Positions 8,364-17,448 of a DNA stretch of 64,000 nt are shown piece by piece (position 1 is the stretch's first letter; the number at the start of each line of letters is the position of its first letter). The position numbers were made by a program, and so were the translations under genes. The notes under the pieces were generated by a model that saw only the letters and a list, made by a program, of their open reading frames with translations, did no database searches and was not told where the DNA came from. This DNA comes from Enterococcus alishanensis (GTDB lineage Bacteria; Bacillota; Bacilli; Lactobacillales; Enterococcaceae): assembly GCF_019218635.1 (NCBI RefSeq), contig NZ_JAHUZB010000001.1, forward strand, positions 558,001 through 622,000, written 5' to 3'.

Positions 8364-9779
8364 ATGGCATTTGAAAGTTTAACCGAACGTCTGCAACAGG
8401 CGATGAGTAAATTAAGAAGAAAAGGTAAAATTACTGAATCAGATATTACCGAAATGATGCGAGAAATCCGTTTGGCTTTATTAGAAGCCGATGTTAACTT
8501 GCAAGTTGTGAAACGCTTTACAAAAGATGTACGGGAACGGGCTTTAGGCCAAGAAGTTTTAGACAGCTTATCTCCAGCACAACAAATCGTCAAAATTGTT
8601 GATGAAGAATTGACTAAAACTTTAGGCTCTGAAACTGTCGGTCTAGAAAAATCACCTAAGATTCCAACGGTAATTATGATGGCTGGTTTGCAAGGGGCTG
8701 GTAAGACAACCTTTGCTGGAAAATTGGCAAATTATCTAATAAAAAATGAAAATGCCCGACCATTAATGATTGCTGGAGACGTTTATCGTCCCGCGGCGAT
8801 TGATCAATTAAAAGTTTTAGGACAACAGTTAGATGTACCCGTTTTTGATATGGGAACAGATGTTAGTCCAGTTGAAATCGTGCGTCAAGGGATGGAATTA
8901 GCCCGCGAAAAGAAAAATGACTATGTTTTGATCGATACCGCTGGTCGTTTACATATTGATGAAACGCTGATGGATGAGTTAAAACAAATCAAAGAATTGG
9001 CTAATCCAAACGAAATTTTATTAGTTGTCGATGCGATGACTGGACAAGATGCAGTCAATGTAGCAGAAAGCTTTAATGAACAATTAGGTATCACTGGGGT
9101 TGTTATTACTAAATTAGATGGGGATACTCGTGGTGGTGCAGCACTATCAATTCGGTCAGTGACTGGTGCGCCAATTAAATTTATTGGTTCTGGTGAAAAA
9201 CTAACTGATTTAGAAGTATTCCATCCAGATCGTATGTCTTCTCGGATTTTAGGGATGGGGGACATGCTGACTTTAATTGAAAAAGCGCAGCAAGATTATG
9301 ATGAACAAAAGGCTGAAGAACTTGCGCGTAAGATGAAGGAAAATAGCTTTGATTTTAATGACTTTATCGAACAATTAGATCAAGTAATGGGCATGGGACC
9401 AATTGAAGATTTAATCAAAATGATTCCAGGAATGAATCAAATGCCTGGAATCGAAAATATTCAAGTTGATCCAAAAGATGTGGAACGAAAAAAAGCAATG
9501 GTCTATTCAATGACGAAAGCCGAAAGGGAAGATCCTGATTTATTAAATCCAAGTCGCCGTCGTCGAATTGCAGCAGGTTCAGGAAATTCTGTGGTTGAAG
9601 TTAATCGAATGATTAAACAATTTAAAGAATCTCGTAAAATGATGCAACAAATGTCTAAGGGCTCGATGCCAGCAGGAATGGACCAAATGTTTGGCTCAGG
9701 AATCAAAGGTAAAATGGGTAAGATGGCCATGAACCGGATGGTGAAGAAAAATAAGAAGAAGAAAAAGAAACGTAAATAG
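8364..9779 (+). CDS. ffh: signal recognition particle GTPase Ffh
   Basis: A 471-residue SRP54 protein. The N domain (about 1-90) is followed by the G domain: G1 GLQGAGKTT near residue 108, DTAGR near 191, TKLDGDTRGG near 248 and GSGEK near 275. The C-terminal methionine-rich M domain (about 300-435) binds 4.5S RNA and signal sequences. It ends in a very basic KKNKKKKKKRK-like tail. With 4.5S RNA and FtsY it targets nascent membrane proteins. The RBS AAGGAG precedes the ATG. Confidence 0.97.
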   Translation: MAFESLTERLQQAMSKLRRKGKITESDITEMMREIRLALLEADVNLQVVKRFTKDVRERALGQEVLDSLSPAQQIVKIVDEELTKTLGSETVGLEKSPKIPTVIMMAGLQGAGKTTFAGKLANYLIKNENARPLMIAGDVYRPAAIDQLKVLGQQLDVPVFDMGTDVSPVEIVRQGMELAREKKNDYVLIDTAGRLHIDETLMDELKQIKELANPNEILLVVDAMTGQDAVNVAESFNEQLGITGVVITKLDGDTRGGAALSIRSVTGAPIKFIGSGEKLTDLEVFHPDRMSSRILGMGDMLTLIEKAQQDYDEQKAEELARKMKENSFDFNDFIEQLDQVMGMGPIEDLIKMIPGMNQMPGIENIQVDPKDVERKKAMVYSMTKAEREDPDLLNPSRRRRIAAGSGNSVVEVNRMIKQFKESRKMMQQMSKGSMPAGMDQMFGSGIKGKMGKMAMNRMVKKNKKKKKKRK

Positions 9780-9790
9780 ATTGAAGTGAA

Positions 9791-9832
9791 AAAATGGAGC
9801 ATCTTATCTGGATGCCCCATTTTTTTTTTTTT
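9791..9832. terminator. terminator after ffh
   Basis: AAAATGGAGCATC and GATGCCCCATTTT form a stem with one mismatch, followed by a run of twelve T. It lies between ffh and the convergent VanZ-like gene. Confidence 0.92.
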
Positions 9833-10343
9833 ATAAGTTGTAAATAATAATAAAGGCAACGAAAGCCAAACAAAGTACGAAAATTACACTACCAAGCATA
9901 ACTAAAAACTTGTCTAATTTTATCTCAGGAAATGAACGTAATAATAAACGATAAATCAGCAAACCCATTATCCCCCCTAAAGCATTCATCAATAAATCGG
10001 TCACATCAGATGCCCCAATACCTAAAATAAACTGTAGAATTTCAATGGTTAAACTAAAAGCGATCATCAGCATTGTTTTTTCTAAAAATGAGGTTCGTTT
10101 ACTGGAAACAGACAGTAAACCACCAAAAGGAAGGAAGATTAAAAAATTATAGAAAATTTCTAAAAAACCAATTTTCCCATTAATAATTGTTGAGCCTTGG
10201 AAAGGGATCAAGTTAAGACTGCGTTGCGTATTGAACGATTGAATAATTCCAGGTAAAGAAAGAGCGAGTTTAAAAAGTAAAATCCAGACGAGAACAATTA
10301 AGTAGACTGTCAGTAGTATTTTGCCATTTCTTTTTGTATTCAT
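9831..10343 (-). CDS. VanZ-like membrane protein 1
   Basis: A 170-residue membrane protein with about four to five hydrophobic segments. It has the VanZ family pattern: NLIPFQGS near residue 45, NFLIFLPFGGLL near 66, a SLTIEILQFILGIGASDVTD stretch near 97 and LMNALGGIMG near 118. The family name comes from teicoplanin resistance, but most members are chromosomal and of unknown function, so this is not evidence of resistance. It lies 15 bases after a second VanZ-like gene and is probably in the same operon. Confidence 0.85.
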   Translation of the reverse strand: MNTKRNGKILLTVYLIVLVWILLFKLALSLPGIIQSFNTQRSLNLIPFQGSTIINGKIGFLEIFYNFLIFLPFGGLLSVSSKRTSFLEKTMLMIAFSLTIEILQFILGIGASDVTDLLMNALGGIMGLLIYRLLLRSFPEIKLDKFLVMLGSVIFVLCLAFVAFIIIYNL

Positions 10344-10358
10344 TAAAAATGCCCTCCT

Positions 10359-10970
10359 CTATAAAAAACGCAAGAAAAAGCGCCAATTGTATAAAAAGAA
10401 CGTTCCTATCAAACTAAGAAAAATATAACTAGCAGCTTCATGTTTGTTAAATGCCATAATTTCTTTACTCTCTTGGTTTATTAAGCATTGCCCTCCTCTC
10501 CACATAAGAAAACCTAAAAAAGCACCTAAGGTATTCATCATCAAATCATTAATATCAGTCACCCGACGATTAAATAGTTGCAATAATTCAATCATTAATG
10601 AAAATCCAAAGGCCAAGGAAGTTGAAGTGAACCACTGACGATACTTTTTCCAGATCAGTGGCAACAAAAAACCTAAGGGCATAAACATGAAAGCATTCAA
10701 TATATTTGTCATCAAACTACTAGCCTGAAAAGGGACTAAACTAATTTCGTCAATTCTGATAATTTCTGGATAGCTTAAAATATCCCAAAGTGTTCCAACA
10801 CCAGTGATATTGATGACTAAATAAAGATAAAAAATAAAAATATAACGCCAAACTAATCGAGATAAGGGAATTGGATCAATATTTTTTCGTAAATAGATCC
10901 ATTGATAAATAAGGCATGGAAGAAAAATACAAAAAATCTGATATAAGGTAAAAAGAATCTCTAAAAACAT
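10359..10970 (-). CDS. VanZ-like membrane protein 2
   Basis: A 203-residue paralog of the next gene. It has the same VanZ pattern (SLVPFQASS, FMFMPLGFLLP, IELLQLFNRRVTDINDLMMN, LGAFLGFLM) with longer N- and C-terminal membrane segments. The two are too divergent for a recent duplication. It may belong to the transcript started at the GntR gene, because the ABC permease ends only 18 bases upstream. Confidence 0.82.
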   Translation of the reverse strand: MFLEILFTLYQIFCIFLPCLIYQWIYLRKNIDPIPLSRLVWRYIFIFYLYLVINITGVGTLWDILSYPEIIRIDEISLVPFQASSLMTNILNAFMFMPLGFLLPLIWKKYRQWFTSTSLAFGFSLMIELLQLFNRRVTDINDLMMNTLGAFLGFLMWRGGQCLINQESKEIMAFNKHEAASYIFLSLIGTFFLYNWRFFLRFL

Positions 10971-10988
10971 GGAGTATCCCTCCCAAAA

Positions 10989-12191
10989 TCATTCTGAGTG
11001 AATTATCTGTTTTCTTCTTGAAGCATATTTTTCTTTGATGGTTGAAAAGAAAACCACCACATAACAAGTCAAACCAACTAAGATTAAAATCAATAAACTA
11101 ATTCCGATTGGACGCCAAACTGAATAGATTTCACCAATTGAGCGGCTGATATAATATGAATACCAAGGACTAAAAAAAGTATTTCCTAAAATGAATGTAC
11201 AAAAGCTAGTCATGAAAATCCATATGGGCCAGCGAGATTCTTGATTGAGTAGATAGTTACCATCATTTTCTAGGCTGATTGTCTGATATTTTTTATATCC
11301 CCAAGTTAAGAAGCCTAAACTGAGCAATATAAAGAGCAGACTCATCGATAAATAACCACCTGTTTTTCCAACTGTGGTGATAAATAAGTTACTAGGTATC
11401 GAAGGTGTGTTATTTTGACTAATCGAAATGGTTTCAAAAATAGCAGAGATGGCATTAGGGAAAGAATAGGTGAAAAGCCAAAAAACCAACCAAGTCAAGG
11501 GCCCAAAAGCTAGATTACCTACCATTGAGCCAATAAAAGTACTGACAAAAAATATTGTCGAAATTAAGAAAAAATAATTGATAACTGAAACAAAAAGTTG
11601 ACCTAATGTGGCATTCATATAAGGTGCTGGAATCATATTATGGATCAATACAGCATAAAGAAATTGTCCCGCTAGAACTGCTAATAATATCGGTCCACCA
11701 ATATAGATAAGTTTTTTTATAAATAATTCTTTTCTGGTCACTGGCAGAGAGAAAAGAAAATGATTGAAACCTGTTTTTGTGTCCAAGAAAAAAAGTAAAA
11801 AACCAGCTAAAGGTACTAGGAATAATAAAATTGAAGAATAATTTGTTGTATTAGTAATATAGGTTTCATGTGATTCATAGTCTGTTGCAGCGGGAATTTT
11901 CAATAGATTATACATGTTCGTTGCTGGCTGATAGACATACAAATTAGAATCAATATATTCTTGGAAATTCTGGTAATTTCGATTATTTTGAGATTTGTCA
12001 TCCCAGTAGGAGTATTCTGTTTGAAAATCTTCAAAATTTTGTTTAGCTTGTGAGTCCTCTGTGTAATGGGTGTAGGATTGATGCCAAGAGTCACTCTGAA
12101 ATTTCGCATTGACTAAACAAATTCCGATAATCAGCAGGCAAAAGGCGATCAGTGGTTTTTTATACCGTTCAAAATAAATCGATTTAACCAT
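10989..12191 (-). CDS. ABC transporter permease (ABC-2 type)
   Basis: A 400-residue membrane protein: one N-terminal segment (about 13-30), a large extracytoplasmic loop of about 80 residues, then five or more further segments with the last near 360-385. FSLPVTRKELFIKK in the first cytoplasmic loop is a typical coupling-helix pattern of ABC-2 and YtrC/YtrD-like permeases. It overlaps the ATPase gene by 8 bases. Together they should form an exporter or an antimicrobial-stress ABC system. Confidence 0.85.
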   Translation of the reverse strand: MVKSIYFERYKKPLIAFCLLIIGICLVNAKFQSDSWHQSYTHYTEDSQAKQNFEDFQTEYSYWDDKSQNNRNYQNFQEYIDSNLYVYQPATNMYNLLKIPAATDYESHETYITNTTNYSSILLFLVPLAGFLLFFLDTKTGFNHFLFSLPVTRKELFIKKLIYIGGPILLAVLAGQFLYAVLIHNMIPAPYMNATLGQLFVSVINYFFLISTIFFVSTFIGSMVGNLAFGPLTWLVFWLFTYSFPNAISAIFETISISQNNTPSIPSNLFITTVGKTGGYLSMSLLFILLSLGFLTWGYKKYQTISLENDGNYLLNQESRWPIWIFMTSFCTFILGNTFFSPWYSYYISRSIGEIYSVWRPIGISLLILILVGLTCYVVVFFSTIKEKYASRRKQIIHSE

Positions 12192-13086
12192 TTGAGATAC
12201 TCCTATCTAAAATTTTTTTCTGGGGCGCATTTAAATTTGCTTCAAATAAATCCTCTAAAGATAATGGTAATTCTTCAAAAACTAAAGGATCATAAGCTTT
12301 TATTTGATCAGCTAATTCTGGAGTGTAATGTTCAAAAACAACAGTAATCACCCGACCTTGAAAATTAATCAGTTTAGAATTTTCTTTGACAATTACCGGG
12401 ATTTTCTTGGTTTTAAATACCAGCTGGATTTTTTTAGCTGTTTCTCGCATATTTTCCAGACAGTATTCTTTATTAATCTTGTTGTCTTTTAAAAGTAATG
12501 CTCGATCAATTAATCCTTCTAATTCACTTAAGTTGTGGGAAGCAATCAAAGCAGTCCGGTTTTTTTCACTTAAATGCTCTAGTAATAATCCAATGACCTG
12601 CTTACGAACAATAACGTCTAAACCATCGAAAGGTTCATCTAGTAATAAATAAGTTGCGTTGGAACAAATCGCCAGAATCATTTGAAACAAACCTTGCATG
12701 CCTTTCGATAATTGACGGTAATTTAGTTGAAGTGATAAGTCATATTGGTGAGTCAATTGCAAAAATAAATCTTGATCAAAGTTTTGATAGTTTAAACGAT
12801 AAAAAGCATTAATCTTTTTAAGGGAATAAGTATTTAAAAAATTTTCCTTTTCGTCAATAAAAAAAATTTGCTCTTTGATTGTCGGCTCTTGGTAAATGGA
12901 TTGTTGATTAATTTGAATATCCCCTGAGTCAGGTAAATAGTAGCCAGCTAATAAACGAAAGAGACTGGTTTTTCCTGAACCATTTCGACCAATCAGACCA
13001 ACAATTTCATTTTGAGTTAATGTAAAATGAATATCTTCTAGCACAATTTGCTGATTAATTGTTTTATATAATCCGTGTATCATCAT
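12184..13086 (-). CDS. ABC transporter ATP-binding protein (YtrB-like)
   Basis: A 300-residue ABC ATPase. Walker A is GRNGSGKTS near residue 33. The LSGGQ signature is degenerate (LSKGMQGL near 127), as is common in YtrB-type proteins. Walker B is YLLLDEPFDGLD near 148 and the switch His is in ASHNLSE. A roughly 80-residue accessory domain follows. It overlaps the GntR gene by 4 bases, so the three genes form one GntR-ATPase-permease operon. Confidence 0.92.
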   Translation of the reverse strand: MMIHGLYKTINQQIVLEDIHFTLTQNEIVGLIGRNGSGKTSLFRLLAGYYLPDSGDIQINQQSIYQEPTIKEQIFFIDEKENFLNTYSLKKINAFYRLNYQNFDQDLFLQLTHQYDLSLQLNYRQLSKGMQGLFQMILAICSNATYLLLDEPFDGLDVIVRKQVIGLLLEHLSEKNRTALIASHNLSELEGLIDRALLLKDNKINKEYCLENMRETAKKIQLVFKTKKIPVIVKENSKLINFQGRVITVVFEHYTPELADQIKAYDPLVFEELPLSLEDLFEANLNAPQKKILDRSISNG

Positions 13087-13469
13087 CGATTAGGTCCTCC
13101 TAGTTTGTCTTCTTCTTGTTGTATCCAACCAATTAATTCTTCTGAAGTAACTTGTAAATGTTTTGCCTCTACGACTAAATCGCCAATCTGCTCTTTTAAT
13201 TGTTGGATCTTTTGTTCATTTCGAGGAAGTTTACTGTTTTCCCGGACAAAAGTTCCTTTACCTTTGACGGTGATTAAAACTTGTTCAGCCTCAAGAACTT
13301 TATAGGCTTTACTCACTGTATTGGGATTCATTAATAATTGTTTGGCCATTTCACGAACAGAAGGAATGCGATCTCCAGGCTGCAAAATATTTTGAAGAAT
13401 ATCTTCTTTAATACCCAAGACAAGTTGTTCATAATAGGCTTTATGGCTATTTTTATTTATTTTAACCAT
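13083..13469 (-). CDS. GntR-family repressor, YtrA subfamily
   Basis: A 128-residue regulator with an N-terminal winged helix (about residues 10-75, containing GDRIPSVREMAKQL and NPNTVSKAYKVLE, the GntR signature) and a short helical tail typical of the YtrA subfamily. Such proteins repress the ABC operon they sit in. A perfect dyad over the -10 of the operon promoter is the likely operator. Confidence 0.92.
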   Translation of the reverse strand: MVKINKNSHKAYYEQLVLGIKEDILQNILQPGDRIPSVREMAKQLLMNPNTVSKAYKVLEAEQVLITVKGKGTFVRENSKLPRNEQKIQQLKEQIGDLVVEAKHLQVTSEELIGWIQQEEDKLGGPNR

Positions 13470-13494
13470 CTGGAATCTCCTTCTATTATTTTAT

Positions 13495-13530
13495 GTGTAC
13501 TAGTATACATAGTACACTTGAATGACGCAA
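13495..13530 (-). promoter_or_regulatory. promoter and operator of the GntR-ABC operon
   Basis: On the minus strand TTGCGT (13530-13525), a 17-base spacer and TATACT (13507-13502) form the promoter. GTGTACTA (13495-13502) and TAGTACAC (13510-13517) are perfect 8-bp inverted arms around GTATACA and cover the -10 box. This is the expected site of a YtrA-type GntR repressor. Confidence 0.75.
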
Positions 13531-13578
13531 TCTTTTTTTTGAAATTTCTGGTACACTAAAGAAAATGAGGTGGAAAAA

Positions 13579-14157
13579 ATGCACAGATGTATTTGGGCTA
13601 ACAGCAGTAAAAGTGAAGAAAAATATCATGATGAAGAATGGGGCGTGCCGGTTTATGATAGTCAAAAATTATTTCGCAAATTAATTCTGGATATGAACCA
13701 AGCTGGATTAAGCTGGTCAACAATATTGAATAAATCAGATAATTTTGATGCCGCTTATGATAATTTTAACATTGAAAAGATTGCTCATTATGATGAGGCT
13801 AAAATTACAGAATTAATGCAAGATGCAGGCATCATCCGCAATCGCAGAAAAATAGAAGCAGCGATTAATAATGCGCAAAAAGTCTTGGAGATGGAAGCTA
13901 GTGGATTAAGTTTTTCAGATTATATTTGGGAATTTACGCAAGGAAAGGTGATTGATGGCAAGCGAAAAAATGTCAATGAGGTTCCCGTATCCAACGAATT
14001 ATCAGATGAGATTACGAAGGATTTGAAGAAAAAAGGCTTTAAATTTGTTGGCTCAACTACCATTTATGCTTTCTTACAAGCCGTCGGCATAATAAATGAT
14101 CACGAAATCGCTTGTTTTCGATACCGTGAGGTAAAAGAATTAGAGAGGAATTTCTAA
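13579..14157 (+). CDS. tag: DNA-3-methyladenine glycosylase I
   Basis: A 192-residue Tag protein starting MHRCIWA. The Cys near residue 4 and the His in KYHDEEWG, together with His and Cys in NDHEIACF near the C terminus, are the zinc ligands of the family. It removes 3-methyladenine from alkylated DNA. The ATG at 13579 was chosen because GAGGTG lies 7 bases upstream and the family starts with this motif; a GTG at 13570 overlaps that RBS. The next gene starts directly after its stop. Confidence 0.93.
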   Translation: MHRCIWANSSKSEEKYHDEEWGVPVYDSQKLFRKLILDMNQAGLSWSTILNKSDNFDAAYDNFNIEKIAHYDEAKITELMQDAGIIRNRRKIEAAINNAQKVLEMEASGLSFSDYIWEFTQGKVIDGKRKNVNEVPVSNELSDEITKDLKKKGFKFVGSTTIYAFLQAVGIINDHEIACFRYREVKELERNF

Positions 14158-14679
14158 ATGGCAAGAGTTGTCTTTTATGGTGCTATCAGTTTAGATGGCT
14201 ATTTGGCTGATCAGGATCATTCATTAGAGTGGTTAACTACAAATCCAGGAGATAATTCTGATGATTATGAGAGATTTTACCAAAGCTTGGATTATACTAT
14301 GATGGGTCGAAAGACTTATCAAGGAGCACAGGCAGAGATGGGTAAAGTCAATTTCTATCCTGACACTGAAAATTTTGTTTTTAGTCATCAGCGTCTAGAT
14401 TTAATAGATGGGTTTGAATTGATTTCAGGGGATCCGGTTAGATTTGTTCAAAATCTACCAGCAGATAAAACCATTTGGGTTGTAGGTGGCGCCGGTCTAG
14501 TTAAAGAATTATTGGCAGCCGAACTAATTGATGAATGGTGGATTCAGATTGTTCCAATTCTATTAGGCTCAGGAATTCCCTTATTTTTAACGCAAGAACG
14601 AAAACAGCAATTTACTTTAGTAGAAACCCGTCAATTTGGACAATTTGCGGAGTTACATTTAAAGAAAAAAAGCGAGTAA
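14158..14679 (+). CDS. dihydrofolate reductase / RibD C-terminal family reductase
   Basis: A 173-residue NAD(P)H-dependent reductase of the RibD_C/DHFR-like family (YwjB/YyaP type). It has MARVVFYGAISLDGYLAD at the start, MMGRKTYQG near residue 45 and VVGGAGLV near 106 (nucleotide-binding glycines), and ends with VPILLGSGIPLF. It is not the housekeeping folA, which has a different active-site pattern. Its ATG follows the tag stop with no gap, so it is cotranscribed. The substrate is unknown. Confidence 0.85.
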   Translation: MARVVFYGAISLDGYLADQDHSLEWLTTNPGDNSDDYERFYQSLDYTMMGRKTYQGAQAEMGKVNFYPDTENFVFSHQRLDLIDGFELISGDPVRFVQNLPADKTIWVVGGAGLVKELLAAELIDEWWIQIVPILLGSGIPLFLTQERKQQFTLVETRQFGQFAELHLKKKSE

Positions 14680-14710
14680 CATTCGGTATTGAATGTTACT
14701 CGCTTTATTT
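14671..14710. terminator. bidirectional terminator
   Basis: AGCGAGTAACATTC (14671-14684) and GAATGTTACTCGCT (14691-14704) form a perfect 14-bp stem, with A-rich sequence before and T-rich sequence after. The stem begins inside the last codons of the reductase gene and also serves the convergent FMN reductase. Confidence 0.95.
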
Positions 14711-14717
14711 TTTTATA

Positions 14718-15281
14718 TTAAGCTTCAAACGCAGCTAAGTTGTTGAAGAATGTTACATATTTTTCGATGATTACTTTGAAGAAATCAACTGTACCTTGAT
14801 CAATATTTCCATTTTCATCAATTAAGTTTGCAATGCCGCCAATGTAAGCTTCTGGTTGTTGTAATGTTGGTACATCCAAGAAGACTAAGCTTTGACGTAA
14901 GTGATGGTTTGCACCAAAACCAGCAATCGCACCTGGTGATACAGAAACAACTAAACCTGGTTTGCCGCCCCAAATACTTTCGCCATAAGGACGAGAACCA
15001 ACATCTAAAGCATTTTTCAAAGCAGCAGGGACTGAACGATTGTATTCAGGGGTGAAGAAGAATACACCATCAACTTTTTTCATTTCATTACGGAAACGAG
15101 TCCATGCAGCAGGAACATTTCCTTCAGCATCTAAATCTTCGTTGTAAAGGGGAAGGTCACCGATCTCGATAAATTCTGCTTCAAAACCTTCTGGTAATAA
15201 TTCCGCGAATTTTTTGGCAACGATTTTGTTGAAAGAGTCTTTTCTTAAACTACCTACGATAAAACCAATTTTTTTTGTCAT
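14718..15281 (-). CDS. NADPH-dependent FMN reductase family protein
   Basis: A 187-residue flavodoxin-fold reductase. GSLRKDSFNKI near residue 10 is the FMN-phosphate-binding loop (GSxRxxSxNxxL) and FFTPEYNRSVPAALKNALD near 75 is the family signature. SPGAIAGFGANHHLR near 115 completes the flavin site. It likely acts as a quinone, azo or chromate-type reductase in the cytoplasm. It is monocistronic with a GAGGAAA-type RBS before its ATG. Confidence 0.92.
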   Translation of the reverse strand: MTKKIGFIVGSLRKDSFNKIVAKKFAELLPEGFEAEFIEIGDLPLYNEDLDAEGNVPAAWTRFRNEMKKVDGVFFFTPEYNRSVPAALKNALDVGSRPYGESIWGGKPGLVVSVSPGAIAGFGANHHLRQSLVFLDVPTLQQPEAYIGGIANLIDENGNIDQGTVDFFKVIIEKYVTFFNNLAAFEA

Positions 15282-15409
15282 GAATAATTTCCTCCTAAAT
15301 TTCGATTACAAATTTATCTTACAAAAAATAAGTAATTTAATCAAACAATAAGCTCACCATTATAAATAGATGATAACTAAAGTATTTTCACGCTGTAAAG
15401 AAAAAACTC

Positions 15410-15438
15410 TTTACAGGAGTTTGAAAGCATGTTAGACT
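15410..15438 (+). promoter_or_regulatory. promoter of the rpsP operon
   Basis: TTTACA (15410-15415), 17 bases and TAGACT (15433-15438), with TGT just before the -10 (extended -10). The RBS GGAGGTG follows before rpsP. Confidence 0.65.
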
Positions 15439-15475
15439 ACATCTTGTGATTAATTATATGGAGGTGTAGTAATAC

Positions 15476-15751
15476 ATGGCAGTAAAAATTCGCTTGAAAC
15501 GTATGGGTTCTAAAAAGAAACCTTTTTACCGTATCGTCGTAGCTGATTCTCGTTCTCCTCGTGATGGACGTTTTATCGAAACTGTAGGTACATATAACCC
15601 ATTAAAAAAACCTGCAGAAGTCGTTTTAAAAGAAGAAGATATTTTAAACTGGTTACAAAAAGGTGCGCAACCTTCTGATACAGTTCGTAATATCCTTTCT
15701 ACAGAAGGAATCATGCAAAAACATCACGAAGCTAAATTTACAAAGAAATAA
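15476..15751 (+). CDS. rpsP: 30S ribosomal protein S16
   Basis: A 91-residue S16 protein starting [24 protein letters not shown], the family signature, with [13 protein letters not shown] following. It binds 16S rRNA in the body of the small subunit. GGAGGTG precedes the ATG. khpA follows after 11 bases. Confidence 0.98.
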   Translation: MAVKIRLKRMGSKKKPFYRIVVADSRSPRDGRFIETVGTYNPLKKPAEVVLKEEDILNWLQKGAQPSDTVRNILSTEGIMQKHHEAKFTKK

Positions 15752-15762
15752 GGTGAAGTCAG

Positions 15763-16008
15763 ATGCAAGATTTAACAAAATTAGTCTTAGCAATTGTTCA
15801 TCCACTGGTTACTAAGCCAGACGAAGTAAAATTAGAAATTGACGAATCCAAAGACTTTTTCGAATACAACTTAACGGTTGCACCGGAAGATATCGGACGG
15901 ATTATTGGCAAACAAGGTCGGGTAGCGAAAGCTATTCGTACATTAGTTTATAGTGTTCGAACAACTGGCCCCAAAAAAGTTCGTCTAAATATCGTTGATG
16001 GTAAATAA
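15763..16008 (+). CDS. khpA: KH-domain RNA-binding protein KhpA
   Basis: An 81-residue single type II KH protein with the GRIIGKQGR loop (GxxG) near residue 46. It is the usual neighbour of rpsP in Firmicutes. In streptococci KhpA pairs with KhpB and influences cell division and small RNAs. A terminator stands directly behind it. Confidence 0.95.
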   Translation: MQDLTKLVLAIVHPLVTKPDEVKLEIDESKDFFEYNLTVAPEDIGRIIGKQGRVAKAIRTLVYSVRTTGPKKVRLNIVDGK

Positions 16009-16015
16009 ATGAATG

Positions 16016-16057
16016 AACCTGACGCCGAAGTCTTTTGATTTTAGCGTCAGGTTTTTT
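16016..16057 (+). terminator. terminator after khpA
   Basis: AACCTGACGC (16016-16025) and GCGTCAGGTT (16044-16053) form a perfect 10-bp stem with an 18-base loop and a following T run. Confidence 0.9.
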
Positions 16058-16107
16058 ATTTGGTTTAGGACGTATTTACGGTAAAATAAATACAGGAGGA
16101 GATTTCA

Positions 16108-16902
16108 ATGAAAAAATATTTTTTATTGGCAAGTACGTTACTTTTATTTGCAGCTTGTCAAAACAACGATGAGAATAGTCAAAATAGTTCTACTAAAGAA
16201 AAAACTGTTGAAACTAGTCAGACAAATGCGGATAGCCAACAAACTTCTGAAACAATCTCCAACGACAATCAAGTAAATAAAAGTCAAAACCAAACTAGTG
16301 ATAATATAGCCATGACTGAATTACAAGCTCATTATCCAAGAGAAAGATTTCCAATGATCACTTCAGTTGATCCAACTGAAGAAATCGCCATCGCAGTTGG
16401 TGAAGAGGAAAATACGCTAACGGTTTCCTATTATTTAGTAGATAAACAAATTCCGTTAAATGATCCATTATTATCAAATGCAACACCTATAGGACAATTT
16501 CAACGAATTCTCCATAATACTACAGAAGAAGCAAAAAATGATGTCGCACCCAATACTGATGCAGGTGGTCAAGCAATTGACTTAGGTCATAATATTATCG
16601 GCCATCAACAAAGTGGTGCAGGTTCGACTTATTTAAATTGGCAAGAAGGCAATTGGTCGATGGCGATCCAGGCAAACAATTTAGAGGGAGAAGATCCTCA
16701 ACCTTTAGCTAAAGAAATTGTCGAATACTTAGAGAAAGCTTTTTTACCAGCGCCGAAAGATGTTGGATCTGGTAGTTTTATGATAAATAGTAGTGACTAT
16801 CATTCAAATGTAGTTGCTTGGCAAGAAGGAACCACTGTTTATAAAATCAGTAATGAAAATACTATGAATAGCTTAAAAATGGCTGTCTCCATGAATCAAT
16901 AA
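16108..16902 (+). CDS. predicted lipoprotein, function unknown
   Basis: A 264-residue lipoprotein. The signal peptide MKKYFLLASTLLLFAAC ends in lipobox FAAC. A Gln/Asn/Ser/Thr-rich linker of about 50 residues follows, then a globular domain from about residue 70 (LQAHYPRERFPMI). I do not recognise the domain. The strong RBS AGGAGGAG precedes the ATG. It sits between khpA and rimM, downstream of a terminator, so it probably has its own weak promoter. rimM follows after 18 bases and may be cotranscribed. Confidence 0.8.
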   Translation: MKKYFLLASTLLLFAACQNNDENSQNSSTKEKTVETSQTNADSQQTSETISNDNQVNKSQNQTSDNIAMTELQAHYPRERFPMITSVDPTEEIAIAVGEEENTLTVSYYLVDKQIPLNDPLLSNATPIGQFQRILHNTTEEAKNDVAPNTDAGGQAIDLGHNIIGHQQSGAGSTYLNWQEGNWSMAIQANNLEGEDPQPLAKEIVEYLEKAFLPAPKDVGSGSFMINSSDYHSNVVAWQEGTTVYKISNENTMNSLKMAVSMNQ

Positions 16903-16920
16903 TAGAAAGTAGGGAAAATT

Positions 16921-17448
16921 TTGATAAATTATTACACTGTCGGTAAAATCGTCAATACTCATGGCGTTCAAGGTGAAGTTCGAGTAATTTCACAGACTGA
17001 CTTTCCAGATGAACGGTATCAAGTTGGAGAAACCCTTTATCTTTTTAGAGAAGACGATAAAAAACCAACGAAATTAACGGTGACGAACCATCGAAAACAT
17101 AAAAACTTTGATTTGTTGAGTTTTGAAGGGATTTACAATATTAATTTAGCAGAAGCGTTACGAGATGGTGTCTTAAAAATTTCTGAAAATCAATTAACTG
17201 ATTTAGAGGAAAATGAATTTTATTACCATGAAATTATTGGTTTAAAAGTTTTTGATGAACAAAATCAAGAATTGGGAGAAATTACTGAAATACTGTCTCC
17301 TGGAGCAAATGATGTCTGGGTAGTCAAACGCAAGGGAAAAAAAGATGCTTTAATTCCTTATATTGAATCAGTCGTAAAAAAAATAGATCTAGAAAATGAA
17401 CGGGTAGATGTAGAAATTCCTGAAGGGTTGTTAGATGATGCGGATTGA
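16921..17448 (+). CDS. rimM: ribosome maturation factor RimM
   Basis: A 175-residue RimM: an N-terminal barrel domain ([19 protein letters not shown]) and a C-terminal PRC-barrel ([12 protein letters not shown] ... [12 protein letters not shown]). It assists maturation of the 30S head with S19. The start is a TTG at 16921, with TAGGGA 8 bases upstream; no ATG fits the family start. It overlaps trmD by 14 bases. Confidence 0.96.
   Translation: MINYYTVGKIVNTHGVQGEVRVISQTDFPDERYQVGETLYLFREDDKKPTKLTVTNHRKHKNFDLLSFEGIYNINLAEALRDGVLKISENQLTDLEENEFYYHEIIGLKVFDEQNQELGEITEILSPGANDVWVVKRKGKKDALIPYIESVVKKIDLENERVDVEIPEGLLDDAD

Noticed and set aside
9831-10970. VanZ genes as evidence of glycopeptide resistance
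   Set aside because: No vanA/B ligase, vanH or vanX genes are present; chromosomal VanZ-like proteins are common and of unknown function.
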